A stretch of 14,400 nt of DNA from an uncultured Collinsella sp. (GTDB taxonomy: Bacteria > Actinomycetota > Coriobacteriia > Coriobacteriales > Coriobacteriaceae): contig URRT01000034.1 in NCBI GenBank assembly GCA_900550355.1, positions 1-14,400 of the forward strand, given 5' to 3'. A model generated the notes under the pieces. That model saw only the letters and a list, made by a program, of their open reading frames with translations, made no database searches and was not told the DNA's origin. The position numbers and the translations under genes are program-made. How positions within the stretch are numbered: the stretch's first letter is position 1; the number at the start of each line of letters is the position of its first letter. Positions 6,468 through 13,525 of the stretch are shown in pieces.

Positions 6468-8414
6468 GTGCGCGTGGCCGGTCACGACAACATACCAACG
6501 CTTGCCGAGCAGGTTTCGCGCGTTCCCACACAGCCCGGATGCTACCTTTGGAAGGATGCCAAGGGCGATGTCATCTACGTGGGCAAGGCGAAAAACCTGC
6601 GCGCCCGCATGCGTCAATACGTGACACTGCAGGATGAGCGTCAAAAGATCCCGCTGATGATGCAGCTGGTGGCGAGCTTTGACTACATCGTTGTCGAAAC
6701 CGAGCATGAGGCGCTTGTACTCGAGCGCAACCTGATCGGCCAGTACCATCCGTACTTTAACGTCGACCTCAAGGATGACAAGAGCTACCCCTTTATCGCC
6801 ATTACAAAGGGCGACCTGTATCCCGCGATCAAATACACGCGTGAGCGTCATAAGCCGGGAACGCGCTATTTTGGACCCTATACCGATAGCCGTGCGGCAC
6901 GTGAGACGATAGATACGCTGCGCAAGGTTATCCCCATCTGCTCTGCATCCTGTGCGGAGTGGCGTCGTTGTCGCCGTACCATCGAGTCCCACAAGGGCGA
7001 GGAAGACATCGTCAATATGATTTGCGCACAAAACGGGCGTCCCTGCTTTGACTACCATGTCGGGCGCGGCCCGGGTGCGTGTGTCGGCGCGATTTCCCCG
7101 GCAGACTATGCCAAGAACGTCAAGCGTGTCGAGCGTTTTTTGTCGGGCCATCGCAAGGATGTCGTCGATGAGCTGACCTCCGAGATGACGGATGCCGCCG
7201 AGGCGCTCGACTTTGAGCGCGCGACACGCGTCAAACGTCGTTTGGAGGTCATCAGGGGTCTGGACGATCGTCAGCAAGTCGTTTTTCCCTCCAGTGTCGA
7301 TATCGATGTCATCGGGTTCTATCGCGAGGAGACCATCTCCGCCGCTTGCGTCTTCGTCGTTCGCGAGGGCCGAACAGTTCGCACCTGCGAGTTCATTCTC
7401 GACAAGGGTCTTGATGTTGACGAGGACGAGCTCCAGTCGGGCTTTCTTAAGCGCTATTACGACGAGACGGCTGATATTCCAGCTGAGGTCAACCTTTCCG
7501 TCGAGCTTGAGGATGCGGAGGCGCTGGGGGAGTGGCTTGCGGGCAAGCGTGAGCGTTCCTGCCATCTCCATAGGCCGCAGCGTGGCGAAAAGTACCGTCT
7601 GCTCGATATGGCATCCAAAAATGCGCGCCATGCCCTCATGCGCTACATGATGCGAACGGGGTACGCTGACGACCGCACCAATCAAGCGCTCCTGGAGCTC
7701 GAAAGTGCGTTGGCGCTGCCATCGCCGCCGTTGCGTATCGAGTGCTTCGATATCTCTACACTGCATGGCACCTTTACGGTCGCCTCGATGGTGGTGTTTA
7801 CCAACGGGCGCGCCGACAAGAGCCAGTACCGTCGTTTTAAAATTCAGGCCGAATTGGACGAGGCAAACGACTTCGTGTCGATGTCCGAGGTTTTGGGACG
7901 ACGCTATGCTCCCGAGCGCATGGCCGACGAGCGCTTTGGCTCGCGCCCCGATTTGCTCGTTGTCGATGGCGGTAAGCCGCAATTGACCGCTGCGATCAAG
8001 CAACTTGAGGCTCTTGGGCTCGATATACCAGTTTGTGGCTTGGCGAAGGCCGACGAGGAAGTTTTTGTGCCTTGGGACGAGACTCCTGTCGTGCTGCCGA
8101 CCGGGTCTGCTTCGCTCTATCTAATTAAACAGGTACGCGATGAGTCCCACCGATTTGCCATCACGTTCCACCGTGAGTTGCGCGATAAAGCCATGACGGT
8201 TTCGGTACTCGATGACGTTCCGGGCGTGGGACCCACCAGAAAACGTGCCCTTATGCGCCATTTTGGCTCGATGAAGCGTTTGCGCGCGGCGAGCGAGCAA
8301 GAGATCGCGGAAGTTCGCGGCATACCTGCCGATGTTGCCAAGGCGGTCCACGAGGCGCTCGTTGCATGGAATGCCGAGCGCGCCGAGGCGGCGGCTGGCC
8401 ATTCCGATAGCTAA
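6468..8414 (+). CDS. uvrC: UvrC excinuclease subunit
   Basis: UvrC makes both incisions in nucleotide excision repair after recruitment by UvrB. About 648 residues in the usual order: GIY-YIG nuclease for the 3' cut (GCY at 24-26, YVGKAKNLR at 37-45, Glu86), a cysteine-containing region (158-205), the UvrB-binding UVR motif (about 240-262), an RNase H-like nuclease for the 5' cut with the D-D-H triad D428, D500, H561, and a helix-hairpin-helix tail (about 583-635). The cysteine region is unusual: about 18 extra residues, and Gly201 where the family's GRC cysteine is expected. The start is GTG 6468, touching the murJ stop at 6465-6467; GTG 6474 is an alternative. Neither has a clear Shine-Dalgarno, which suggests coupling to murJ translation. 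No terminator is obvious after the stop. Confidence 0.93.
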   Translation: MRVAGHDNIPTLAEQVSRVPTQPGCYLWKDAKGDVIYVGKAKNLRARMRQYVTLQDERQKIPLMMQLVASFDYIVVETEHEALVLERNLIGQYHPYFNVDLKDDKSYPFIAITKGDLYPAIKYTRERHKPGTRYFGPYTDSRAARETIDTLRKVIPICSASCAEWRRCRRTIESHKGEEDIVNMICAQNGRPCFDYHVGRGPGACVGAISPADYAKNVKRVERFLSGHRKDVVDELTSEMTDAAEALDFERATRVKRRLEVIRGLDDRQQVVFPSSVDIDVIGFYREETISAACVFVVREGRTVRTCEFILDKGLDVDEDELQSGFLKRYYDETADIPAEVNLSVELEDAEALGEWLAGKRERSCHLHRPQRGEKYRLLDMASKNARHALMRYMMRTGYADDRTNQALLELESALALPSPPLRIECFDISTLHGTFTVASMVVFTNGRADKSQYRRFKIQAELDEANDFVSMSEVLGRRYAPERMADERFGSRPDLLVVDGGKPQLTAAIKQLEALGLDIPVCGLAKADEEVFVPWDETPVVLPTGSASLYLIKQVRDESHRFAITFHRELRDKAMTVSVLDDVPGVGPTRKRALMRHFGSMKRLRAASEQEIAEVRGIPADVAKAVHEALVAWNAERAEAAAGHSDS

Positions 8415-8514
8415 ACACGAGCCTAAACAACTGATATACATGATTGCGCGATTTTCAACCATTTATTTCGCCATGATTGCCTGCTGGTTTCGGGTTTTAT
8501 TAACGCTAAAACGT

Positions 8515-8546
8515 TTGACTAACCCAAGCGAAAACCCTGCTATCCT
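8515..8546 (+). promoter_or_regulatory. Candidate promoter of the peptide transporter operon
   Basis: TTGACT at 8515-8520 matches 5 of 6 of the -35 consensus. TGCTATCCT at 8538-8546 is an extended -10 (TG-N-TATCCT). The spacer to TATCCT is 20 nt, longer than ideal, but extended -10 promoters tolerate a poor -35. Transcription would start near 8553, giving a leader of about 225 nt that begins just before the folded segment. Confidence 0.42.
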
Positions 8547-8576
8547 GCGGGTTGACGAAGACTGATATCTCACCTC

Positions 8577-8661
8577 GCCGATACATACTGTCTGGCGAAT
8601 CATTTGTCAATGAATTCGGTGAACGGTAGTAAATACCGTTCAAGCGTATGTATGTATCGGT
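8577..8661 (+). ncRNA. Putative three-way-junction leader RNA
   Basis: Outer helix P1: CCGATACATAC (8578-8588) pairs perfectly with GTATGTATCGG (8650-8660), plus a G-U pair 8577/8661. Inside are two hairpins. P2 (8597-8617) has an 8-bp stem GAATCATT with AATG/ATTC, one bulged A8613 and loop TGTC. P3 (8621-8641) has a perfect 8-bp stem GAACGGTA/TACCGTTC with loop GTAAA. Helices of this quality nested in 85 nt, right behind a promoter and before an ABC transporter gene, suggest a cis-acting RNA. It does not match any riboswitch class I can recognise. A DNA-level operator role for the repeats is the alternative. Confidence 0.45.
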
Positions 8662-8725
8662 CGCCGAGCGCGGCACCTCAGTTGGGTTCGTCGTTAGGTA
8701 AGGTATATATCGTCCGCAAGTTGCG

Positions 8726-8749
8726 CGGGGGCACGTCTAGGTGCTCCCG
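8726..8749 (+). promoter_or_regulatory. GC-rich leader hairpin upstream of the binding-protein gene
   Basis: CGGGGGCAC (8726-8734) pairs with GTGCTCCCG (8741-8749), a 9-bp stem with one G-U pair and loop GTCTAG. It is not followed by a T-run, so it is not a simple intrinsic terminator. Bases 8739-8744 (AGGTGC) can alternatively pair with GCACCT at 8673-8678, giving mutually exclusive structures. Confidence 0.4.
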
Positions 8750-8756
8750 AGTAAGA

Positions 8757-8775
8757 TTCTCTATTGATAGGAGAA
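8757..8775 (+). promoter_or_regulatory. Ribosome site of the binding-protein gene inside a hairpin
   Basis: AGGAG at 8769-8773, 5 nt before ATG 8779, is a strong Shine-Dalgarno and fixes the start. TTCTC (8757-8761) can pair with GAGAA (8771-8775), with T8762-A8769 extending it around a bulged G, covering most of the site. The stem is short and AU-rich, so it could be a tunable translation gate or merely chance. Confidence 0.4.
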
Positions 8776-8778
8776 GAC

Positions 8779-10392
8779 ATGGCCATCATCAACAAGGGTA
8801 TGTCCAGGCGTTCGTTCCTCGGCCTCACCGGCAGCGTCGCTGCTGTCGCCGGCGCTGGTCTCACTGGCTGCGGTGGCAGCTCTAGCGACGAGGGTTCCGC
8901 TTCCGGCTCCACCGATTCCGCGAACCGTGGCGGCGGCGTGATCACCGCTGGTTCCGCTTACGCTCCGTCCAGCTTCGATCCCGCCAGCACTGGCTCCGCT
9001 GTGGGCCTGGGTGCTAACTGGCACGTCGTCGAGGGCCTCTACGGCATCGATTACCACGACTACAGCACCTTCAACGAGCTCGCCACCGACGATCCCAAGT
9101 CTGTGGACGACACCACTTTCGAGGTCACCATCCGCAAGGGCGCCAAGTTCTCCGATGGCACCGAGGTCACCGCTGACGATGTCGTTGCCTCCTACACCGC
9201 TTGCGCCGCTTCCGCTACCTATGCTCCGTTCTTCCAGCCCTTCGAGTCCATCGAGGCCAAGGACGCCAGCACCGTGACGGTCAAGACTAAGGTCCCCAAC
9301 TTCTCCCTGCTCAAGGATCGTCTGGCCATCGTCCGCGTTACCCCGGCCACCCAGACCGAGGAGGATCGCGCCAAGCAGCCGATCGGTTCCGGCCCCTGGA
9401 TGTACGACTCTATCTCCGATACCGAGATCACCTTGGTTCCCAACCCCGAGTACAACGGTGAGTATGCTGCCGAGGATAAGAAGATCCAGTACAGCATCCT
9501 GACCGACCCCACCGCTCGCGTTACCGCTCAGCAGGAGGGCTCCACGCTCGTTATGGAGCTCGTTACCGCTGACGCCGTCGACCAGCTCGAGAGCGCCGGC
9601 TGCAAGATCGATAACGTTCAGGGTTTCGGCACCCGCTTCATCATGTTCAACGTCGCCAAGGAGCCTTGGAACAACGTCAAGGTCCGTCAGGCTGTCATGT
9701 ATGCGCTCGACACCGAGAAGATGGTCAGCAACACCTTCGCCGGCCTTGCCACCGCTGCCAGCTGCTACCTGCCCAAGAGCTTCACCAACTATCATGAGGC
9801 TTCCACGGTGTACAAGACCGACGCCAAGAAGGCTAAGAAGCTCATCGAGGAGTCTGGCATCACCCCGGGTGCCATCACCCTGCGCACCACCGACAACGAG
9901 CAGATTAAGGGCATGGCCGCCCAGGTCAAGAACGACCTCGACGCTCTCGGCTTCGATGTGACCATCCAGACCGATACCTCGCCGGCTACCTACGCTGCCA
10001 TCGACGGCGGCGAGGCCTACGATATCCTCCTTGCCCCTGGCGATCCTTCCTGCTTCGGCGCCGACCCCGACCTGCTGCTCAACTGGTGGTACGGCGACAA
10101 CGTCTGGATGCAGACCCGTTGCCCGTGGAAGGAGTCCGCTGAGTGGCAGAAGCTCCATGGTCTCATGGACGAGGCTCTTGCCGCCGAGGGCGACGAGCAG
10201 CAGAAGAAGTGGAACGAGTGCTTCGACATCATTGCCGACAACGCCGTTCTGTACCCCGTTGTCCACGTCAAGACCGTCTCCGCTTCCTGGGACGATCCGT
10301 CCACTGCGCCCAACGGCGAGGCTCTCGATGGCTTCAAGGGCATCGGCACGACGAGCATGTCCTTCAGGGGCGTTGCGACCGTCAAGGCGTAA
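8779..10392 (+). CDS. Peptide ABC transporter substrate-binding lipoprotein (SBP family 5)
   Basis: A 537-residue extracytoplasmic binding protein of the OppA/DppA type (solute-binding family 5), which captures oligo- or dipeptides and delivers them to the permease. The N-terminus has a twin-arginine motif SRRSFLG (9-15), a hydrophobic stretch and lipobox LTGC ending at Cys31, so it is predicted to leave folded by Tat and be anchored as a lipoprotein. A Gly/Ser-rich linker follows. Family signs are GGGVITAG, FEVTIRKGAKFSDGTEVTADDVVASY, IGSGPW near the middle, FNVAKEPWNNVKVRQAVMYALD, and a long C-terminal lobe. The start is ATG 8779, 5 nt after AGGAG. Codon use is strongly biased to C-ending codons and AAG lysine, as expected for high expression. 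It is the first gene of an operon with the permease and ATPase genes; the ligand cannot be read from the sequence. Confidence 0.9.
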   Translation: MAIINKGMSRRSFLGLTGSVAAVAGAGLTGCGGSSSDEGSASGSTDSANRGGGVITAGSAYAPSSFDPASTGSAVGLGANWHVVEGLYGIDYHDYSTFNELATDDPKSVDDTTFEVTIRKGAKFSDGTEVTADDVVASYTACAASATYAPFFQPFESIEAKDASTVTVKTKVPNFSLLKDRLAIVRVTPATQTEEDRAKQPIGSGPWMYDSISDTEITLVPNPEYNGEYAAEDKKIQYSILTDPTARVTAQQEGSTLVMELVTADAVDQLESAGCKIDNVQGFGTRFIMFNVAKEPWNNVKVRQAVMYALDTEKMVSNTFAGLATAASCYLPKSFTNYHEASTVYKTDAKKAKKLIEESGITPGAITLRTTDNEQIKGMAAQVKNDLDALGFDVTIQTDTSPATYAAIDGGEAYDILLAPGDPSCFGADPDLLLNWWYGDNVWMQTRCPWKESAEWQKLHGLMDEALAAEGDEQQKKWNECFDIIADNAVLYPVVHVKTVSASWDDPSTAPNGEALDGFKGIGTTSMSFRGVATVKA

Positions 10393-10530
10393 GACTCGCT
10401 TGAGTCTGTATGCAGGATGTCGGTCGTTGGGACCGTATCCTCATAGTTGAAACAAAGACCCGGGCGGCAACGATGTCGCTCGGGTCTTGTAATGAGTATC
10501 CGTACTCATATACCAGTTGGTCCTACCGAC
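10391..10530 (+). repeat. Cluster of five intergenic hairpins between binding-protein and permease genes
   Basis: The 157-nt gap between the first two transporter genes holds consecutive inverted repeats: AGACTC/GAGTCT (10392-10407), CGGTC/GACCG (10421-10435), a 12-bp stem (10455-10488), ATGAGTA/TACTCAT (10492-10509) and GTTGGT/ACCGAC (10516-10530). Such structures often protect the 3' end of an abundant upstream message and limit read-through to the membrane genes. Individually the short stems could be chance; as a series they are notable. Confidence 0.5.
10455..10488 (+). terminator. Strong intercistronic hairpin (partial terminator or mRNA stabiliser)
   Basis: AAGACCCGGGCG (10455-10466) pairs with CGCTCGGGTCTT (10477-10488), a 12-bp stem with one G-U pair and a 10-nt loop. 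The 3' side ends in TCTTGT, so there is no full T-tract; partial termination or protection from 3' decay is more likely than full stop, since the downstream genes belong to the same system. Confidence 0.6.
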
Positions 10531-10549
10531 AAAAGAAAGGGGAGAGAAC

Positions 10550-11506
10550 GTGAACAACTTGCTACGTTTGATTGGAAGGCGTCTTGTGGCGCTGCCGATC
10601 ATGGCATTGGGCGTCACCGTCCTGGTGTTCTTCCTTATGTCGTTCTCCAAGACCGACCCCGCCTACACGGCGTTGGGTGACGGTGCCTCGCCCGAGGCGG
10701 TTGTCGAGTACCATGAGAAGTATGGTCTGGACGACCCCTGGCCCGTGCGCTACGTGCGCTATATGGGCGATCTGATCCATGGCGACATGGGCACCTATGG
10801 TGCTGCTCGCAACTCCGTTGCCAAGCGCATCTCCACGGCCCTGCCCGTCACGATGCAGCTGACCTTTATCGGTCTTGCTATCGGTGCGGTCGTTTCGTTT
10901 TTGCTCGGCGTCATCGCGGCACTGTATCGCGACAAATGGCCGGACCAAGTGATCCGCGTCTTTTCCATCGCCGGCTTGGCAACCCCGTCGTTCTGGCTTG
11001 CCGTTCTGTTGATCCTGCTGTTCTCTTCCTACCTTAAGGTGCTCCCGGCATCTGGTGCTCTGCCTCACTTCACCACGAATCCGGTTGGCTATCTGGGACG
11101 TATGATCATGCCCGCTATCGCCTTGGCATTTCCGCTGACGGGCCAGATGACTCGTATCGTGCGTACCGCCATGGTCGAGGAGCTCGACAAGGACTATGTC
11201 CGTATGGCTCGTGGCGCCGGCGTTCCCGAGAAGGTCGTCGTCGGCATCAACGTTCTTCGCAATGCGCTGATCACCCCGGTCACCACCCTCGGTCTTAAGA
11301 TCGGTTACCTCATGGGCGGCGCCGTCGTCATCGAGGTTATCTTCAACCTCCCCGGCATGGGCACCGCGATTCTGCAGGGCGTTCAGGGCAACGAGGCGAA
11401 CCTGGTTCAGGGCGTCGTTATCGTCGTTGCTCTTGCCTTCATCATCATCAACATCGTGGTTGACATGCTCTACCTGCTCATCAACCCGCGCATCAGGACG
11501 GTGTAG
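10550..11506 (+). CDS. Peptide ABC transporter permease, DppB/OppB type
   Basis: A 318-residue inner-membrane permease of the BPD_transp_1 family, forming half of the peptide channel. The first membrane helix is at about 12-32, then a long external loop with GLDDPWPVRYVRYMGDLIHGDMG (typical of DppB/OppB), then five more helices. The cytoplasmic EAA loop DYVRMARGAGVPEKVVVGINVLRNALITP (about 215-243) contacts the ATPase. The end IINIVVDMLYLLINPRIRTV is family-typical. The start is GTG 10550, preceded by GGGGAGA at 10539-10545; an upstream TTG at 10517 has no ribosome site and lies in the hairpin cluster. It ends 3 nt before the next gene. DppB and OppB cannot be told apart here, so no symbol is given. 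Confidence 0.9.
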   Translation: MNNLLRLIGRRLVALPIMALGVTVLVFFLMSFSKTDPAYTALGDGASPEAVVEYHEKYGLDDPWPVRYVRYMGDLIHGDMGTYGAARNSVAKRISTALPVTMQLTFIGLAIGAVVSFLLGVIAALYRDKWPDQVIRVFSIAGLATPSFWLAVLLILLFSSYLKVLPASGALPHFTTNPVGYLGRMIMPAIALAFPLTGQMTRIVRTAMVEELDKDYVRMARGAGVPEKVVVGINVLRNALITPVTTLGLKIGYLMGGAVVIEVIFNLPGMGTAILQGVQGNEANLVQGVVIVVALAFIIINIVVDMLYLLINPRIRTV

Positions 11507-11509
11507 ATT

Positions 11510-13525
11510 ATGGTAAAGATTCGAGAGAAGCAAACCGAGCAGCTCGAGAAGGCTGCCTCCAAGGGGCTCAAGCTCGGTGGCTGGAAGAAGATGACGCTGT
11601 CTTCTAAGATTGCCGCCGTCGTGCTGGTGCTGGTCGCCCTGACTGCGATTCTGGCGCCCCTTCTTGCCCCCTATAGCCCGGTCGAGATCTTTACGGCTCG
11701 CCAGGCTCCCGGCAACGGATTTATCTTCGGTACCGACGATAAGGGTCGCGACATTCTGTCGCGTATGCTCTACGGTGGTCGTTACTCGCTGATTATCGGC
11801 TTTGGCGCCACTGCCATGGCTCTGGTCTGCGGCTCGGTCGTGGGCGCCCTTGCAGCGGTTTCGCGCAAGGCTGTCTCCGAGACGATCATGCGTATCCTGG
11901 ACATCATCATGTCCATCCCGGGCATCGCCCTCGCTGCCGTCTTCGTCTCCATCCTGGGCAACTCCGTGCCGTCGATCATCTTCGCCATCGGCTTTATGTA
12001 CACTCCGCAGATTGCCCGTATCGTGCGCGCCAACATCGTGTCCGAGTACGGCGAGGACTATGTCCGCGCGGTCATCGTTTCCGGCGCCAAGGCTCCGTGG
12101 ATTTTGATCAAGCATGTTCTGCGTAACTGCATTGCCCCGATCATGGTCTTCACCGTTACGCTGGTCGCCGACGCCATCATCTTCGAGGCCTCGCTGACCT
12201 TCATCGGCGCTGGTATCCAGGAGCCCACCGCTACCTGGGGCAACATCCTCGCCGACGCCCGCGGCGGCGTGCTCGCCGGTCGTTGGTGGCAGGCGCTGTT
12301 CCCGGGCCTGGCCATCATGATCACCTGCCTGGCGCTCAACATCCTCTCCGAGGGCATTACCGACGCCATGGCCGCTGCTCCCTCCGCCGCCCTGGATCCT
12401 ACCGATTCCTCCAAGCGTCGCGAGGCCGATCTGCTGGTCTCCGACCCCGTTCGCGCCTACAAGGAGCAGGCCCAGTCCCTCTCCGCTCGCCTTGGCGCCC
12501 TGCGCGATGTCGAGCTCAAGCGTGACGATCGCCATGTGCCCGACGAGTCTGTCGAACCGATTCTCTCGGTCCGTGACTTCTGCATTCAGTTTGAGCATCA
12601 CGGTGATATCAACGTCGTCGACCATGTCAACTTTGACGTCCGTCCTGGTCAGACCATGGGCCTGGTGGGCGAGTCCGGTTGCGGTAAGTCCATCACCACG
12701 CTGGCCATCATGGGCCTGACCGATGAGGACGAGCACCTTTCCGGCGAGGTTCTCTGGGAGGGCCGCGACCTGCTCAAGATGAGCAAGAAGGAGTGGTTCG
12801 GCCTGCGCGGTACCGATATCGCTATGGTCTACCAGGACGCCCTGTCCTCGCTTAACCCCTCCATGCTCATTTCCGCCCAGATGAAGCAGCTCACCAAGCG
12901 TGGCGGCACCCGTAGCGCCGAGGAGCTCCTGGAGCTCGTGGGCCTCGATCCCAAGCGCACGCTCGAGAGCTATCCGCACGAGCTTTCCGGCGGCCAGCGT
13001 CAGCGCGTCCTGATCGCTATGGCCCTTACCCGCGACCCCAAGCTGGTCATCTGCGACGAGCCCACGACCGCTCTGGACGTTACCGTCCAGAAGCAGGTCA
13101 TCAAGCTGCTCAACGATCTTCAGGCCAAGCTCGGCTTTGCCATGATCTTCGTTTCGCATGACCTGGCTCTGGTCGCCGAGGTTGCCCATAACATCACGGT
13201 TATGTACGCCGGTCAGGTTATCGAGCAGGCACCCACCAAGGAGCTGCTCACCAACCCGATTCACGAGTACACCCGCGGTCTTCTGGGTTCCGTTCTGTCC
13301 ATCGAGAGCGGTTCGGGCCGCCTGCACCAGGTGCCCGGCGCCGTTCCGAGCCCGCGCGATTTCCCCAAGGGCGATCGCTTCGCGCCCCGCTCGAGCCATC
13401 CGCGCATTGGCCTGGACACCCGTCCGGTCTTCAAGCGTGTGCCCGGCACCGAGCACTTCTATTCCGAGCTCCCCGACGAGGTGCTCAAGGCAAATGGTTT
13501 GACCCCTCACGCGGAGGTGATGTAG
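11510..13525 (+). CDS. Fused peptide ABC transporter permease (DppC type) and ATPase (DppD type)
   Basis: A 671-residue fusion. Residues about 1-290 form the second permease: N-terminal helix (32-55), PNxxFGTDxxGRD-like stretch FIFGTDDKGRDILSR (71-85), five further helices and the EAA loop YVRAVIVSGAKAPWILIKHVLRN (184-206). After a charged linker (about 291-350) comes an ATP-binding domain with Walker A GESGCGKS at 387-394, signature LSGGQRQR at 492-499, Walker B D516/E517, switch His550 and a peptide-transporter C-terminal region (IHEYTRGLL). In E. coli these are the separate proteins DppC and DppD. The reading frame is continuous with no stop or start between domains. The usual GCxFxPRC cysteines near the C-terminus are replaced (GDRFAPRSS). 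Only a weak AGGA precedes ATG 11510, 3 nt after the previous stop, so coupled translation is likely. Confidence 0.9.
   Translation: MVKIREKQTEQLEKAASKGLKLGGWKKMTLSSKIAAVVLVLVALTAILAPLLAPYSPVEIFTARQAPGNGFIFGTDDKGRDILSRMLYGGRYSLIIGFGATAMALVCGSVVGALAAVSRKAVSETIMRILDIIMSIPGIALAAVFVSILGNSVPSIIFAIGFMYTPQIARIVRANIVSEYGEDYVRAVIVSGAKAPWILIKHVLRNCIAPIMVFTVTLVADAIIFEASLTFIGAGIQEPTATWGNILADARGGVLAGRWWQALFPGLAIMITCLALNILSEGITDAMAAAPSAALDPTDSSKRREADLLVSDPVRAYKEQAQSLSARLGALRDVELKRDDRHVPDESVEPILSVRDFCIQFEHHGDINVVDHVNFDVRPGQTMGLVGESGCGKSITTLAIMGLTDEDEHLSGEVLWEGRDLLKMSKKEWFGLRGTDIAMVYQDALSSLNPSMLISAQMKQLTKRGGTRSAEELLELVGLDPKRTLESYPHELSGGQRQRVLIAMALTRDPKLVICDEPTTALDVTVQKQVIKLLNDLQAKLGFAMIFVSHDLALVAEVAHNITVMYAGQVIEQAPTKELLTNPIHEYTRGLLGSVLSIESGSGRLHQVPGAVPSPRDFPKGDRFAPRSSHPRIGLDTRPVFKRVPGTEHFYSELPDEVLKANGLTPHAEVM

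Larger units (their letters stand above)
8415..8778 (+). other. 364-nt non-coding region with promoter and structured leader
   Basis: No credible gene lies here. From left to right it holds an AT-rich stretch after uvrC, a promoter-like sequence near 8515-8546 whose -10 lies inside a small imperfect hairpin (AACCC at 8533-8537 with GGGTT at 8549-8553), a large folded segment (8577-8661), a GC-rich hairpin (8726-8749) and a hairpin over the ribosome site (8757-8775). The layout suggests a 5' regulatory leader for the peptide transporter genes. Confidence 0.6.

Noticed and set aside
6282..8003. 573-codon minus-strand open frame opposite uvrC and the end of murJ
   Set aside because: Shadow of the real genes; composition is not protein-like and it crosses a gene border.
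8332..8565. Small plus-strand frame running from the end of uvrC into the intergenic region
   Set aside because: Most of it overlaps uvrC in another frame, it has no ribosome site, and it covers the predicted promoter.
8604..8632. TTGTCA-17-TAGTAA as a second promoter in the leader
   Set aside because: The -10 match is poor and both elements are part of the stem-loops; the extended -10 at 8538-8546 is better.
8577..8661. T-box leader or a known riboswitch class
   Set aside because: I see no T-box sequence (no UGGN-type antiterminator bulge) and no signature of SAM, TPP, cobalamin or glycine riboswitches.
8761..10266. Long minus-strand open frame opposite the binding-protein gene
   Set aside because: Same shadow effect of codon bias; no recognisable motif and no ribosome site.
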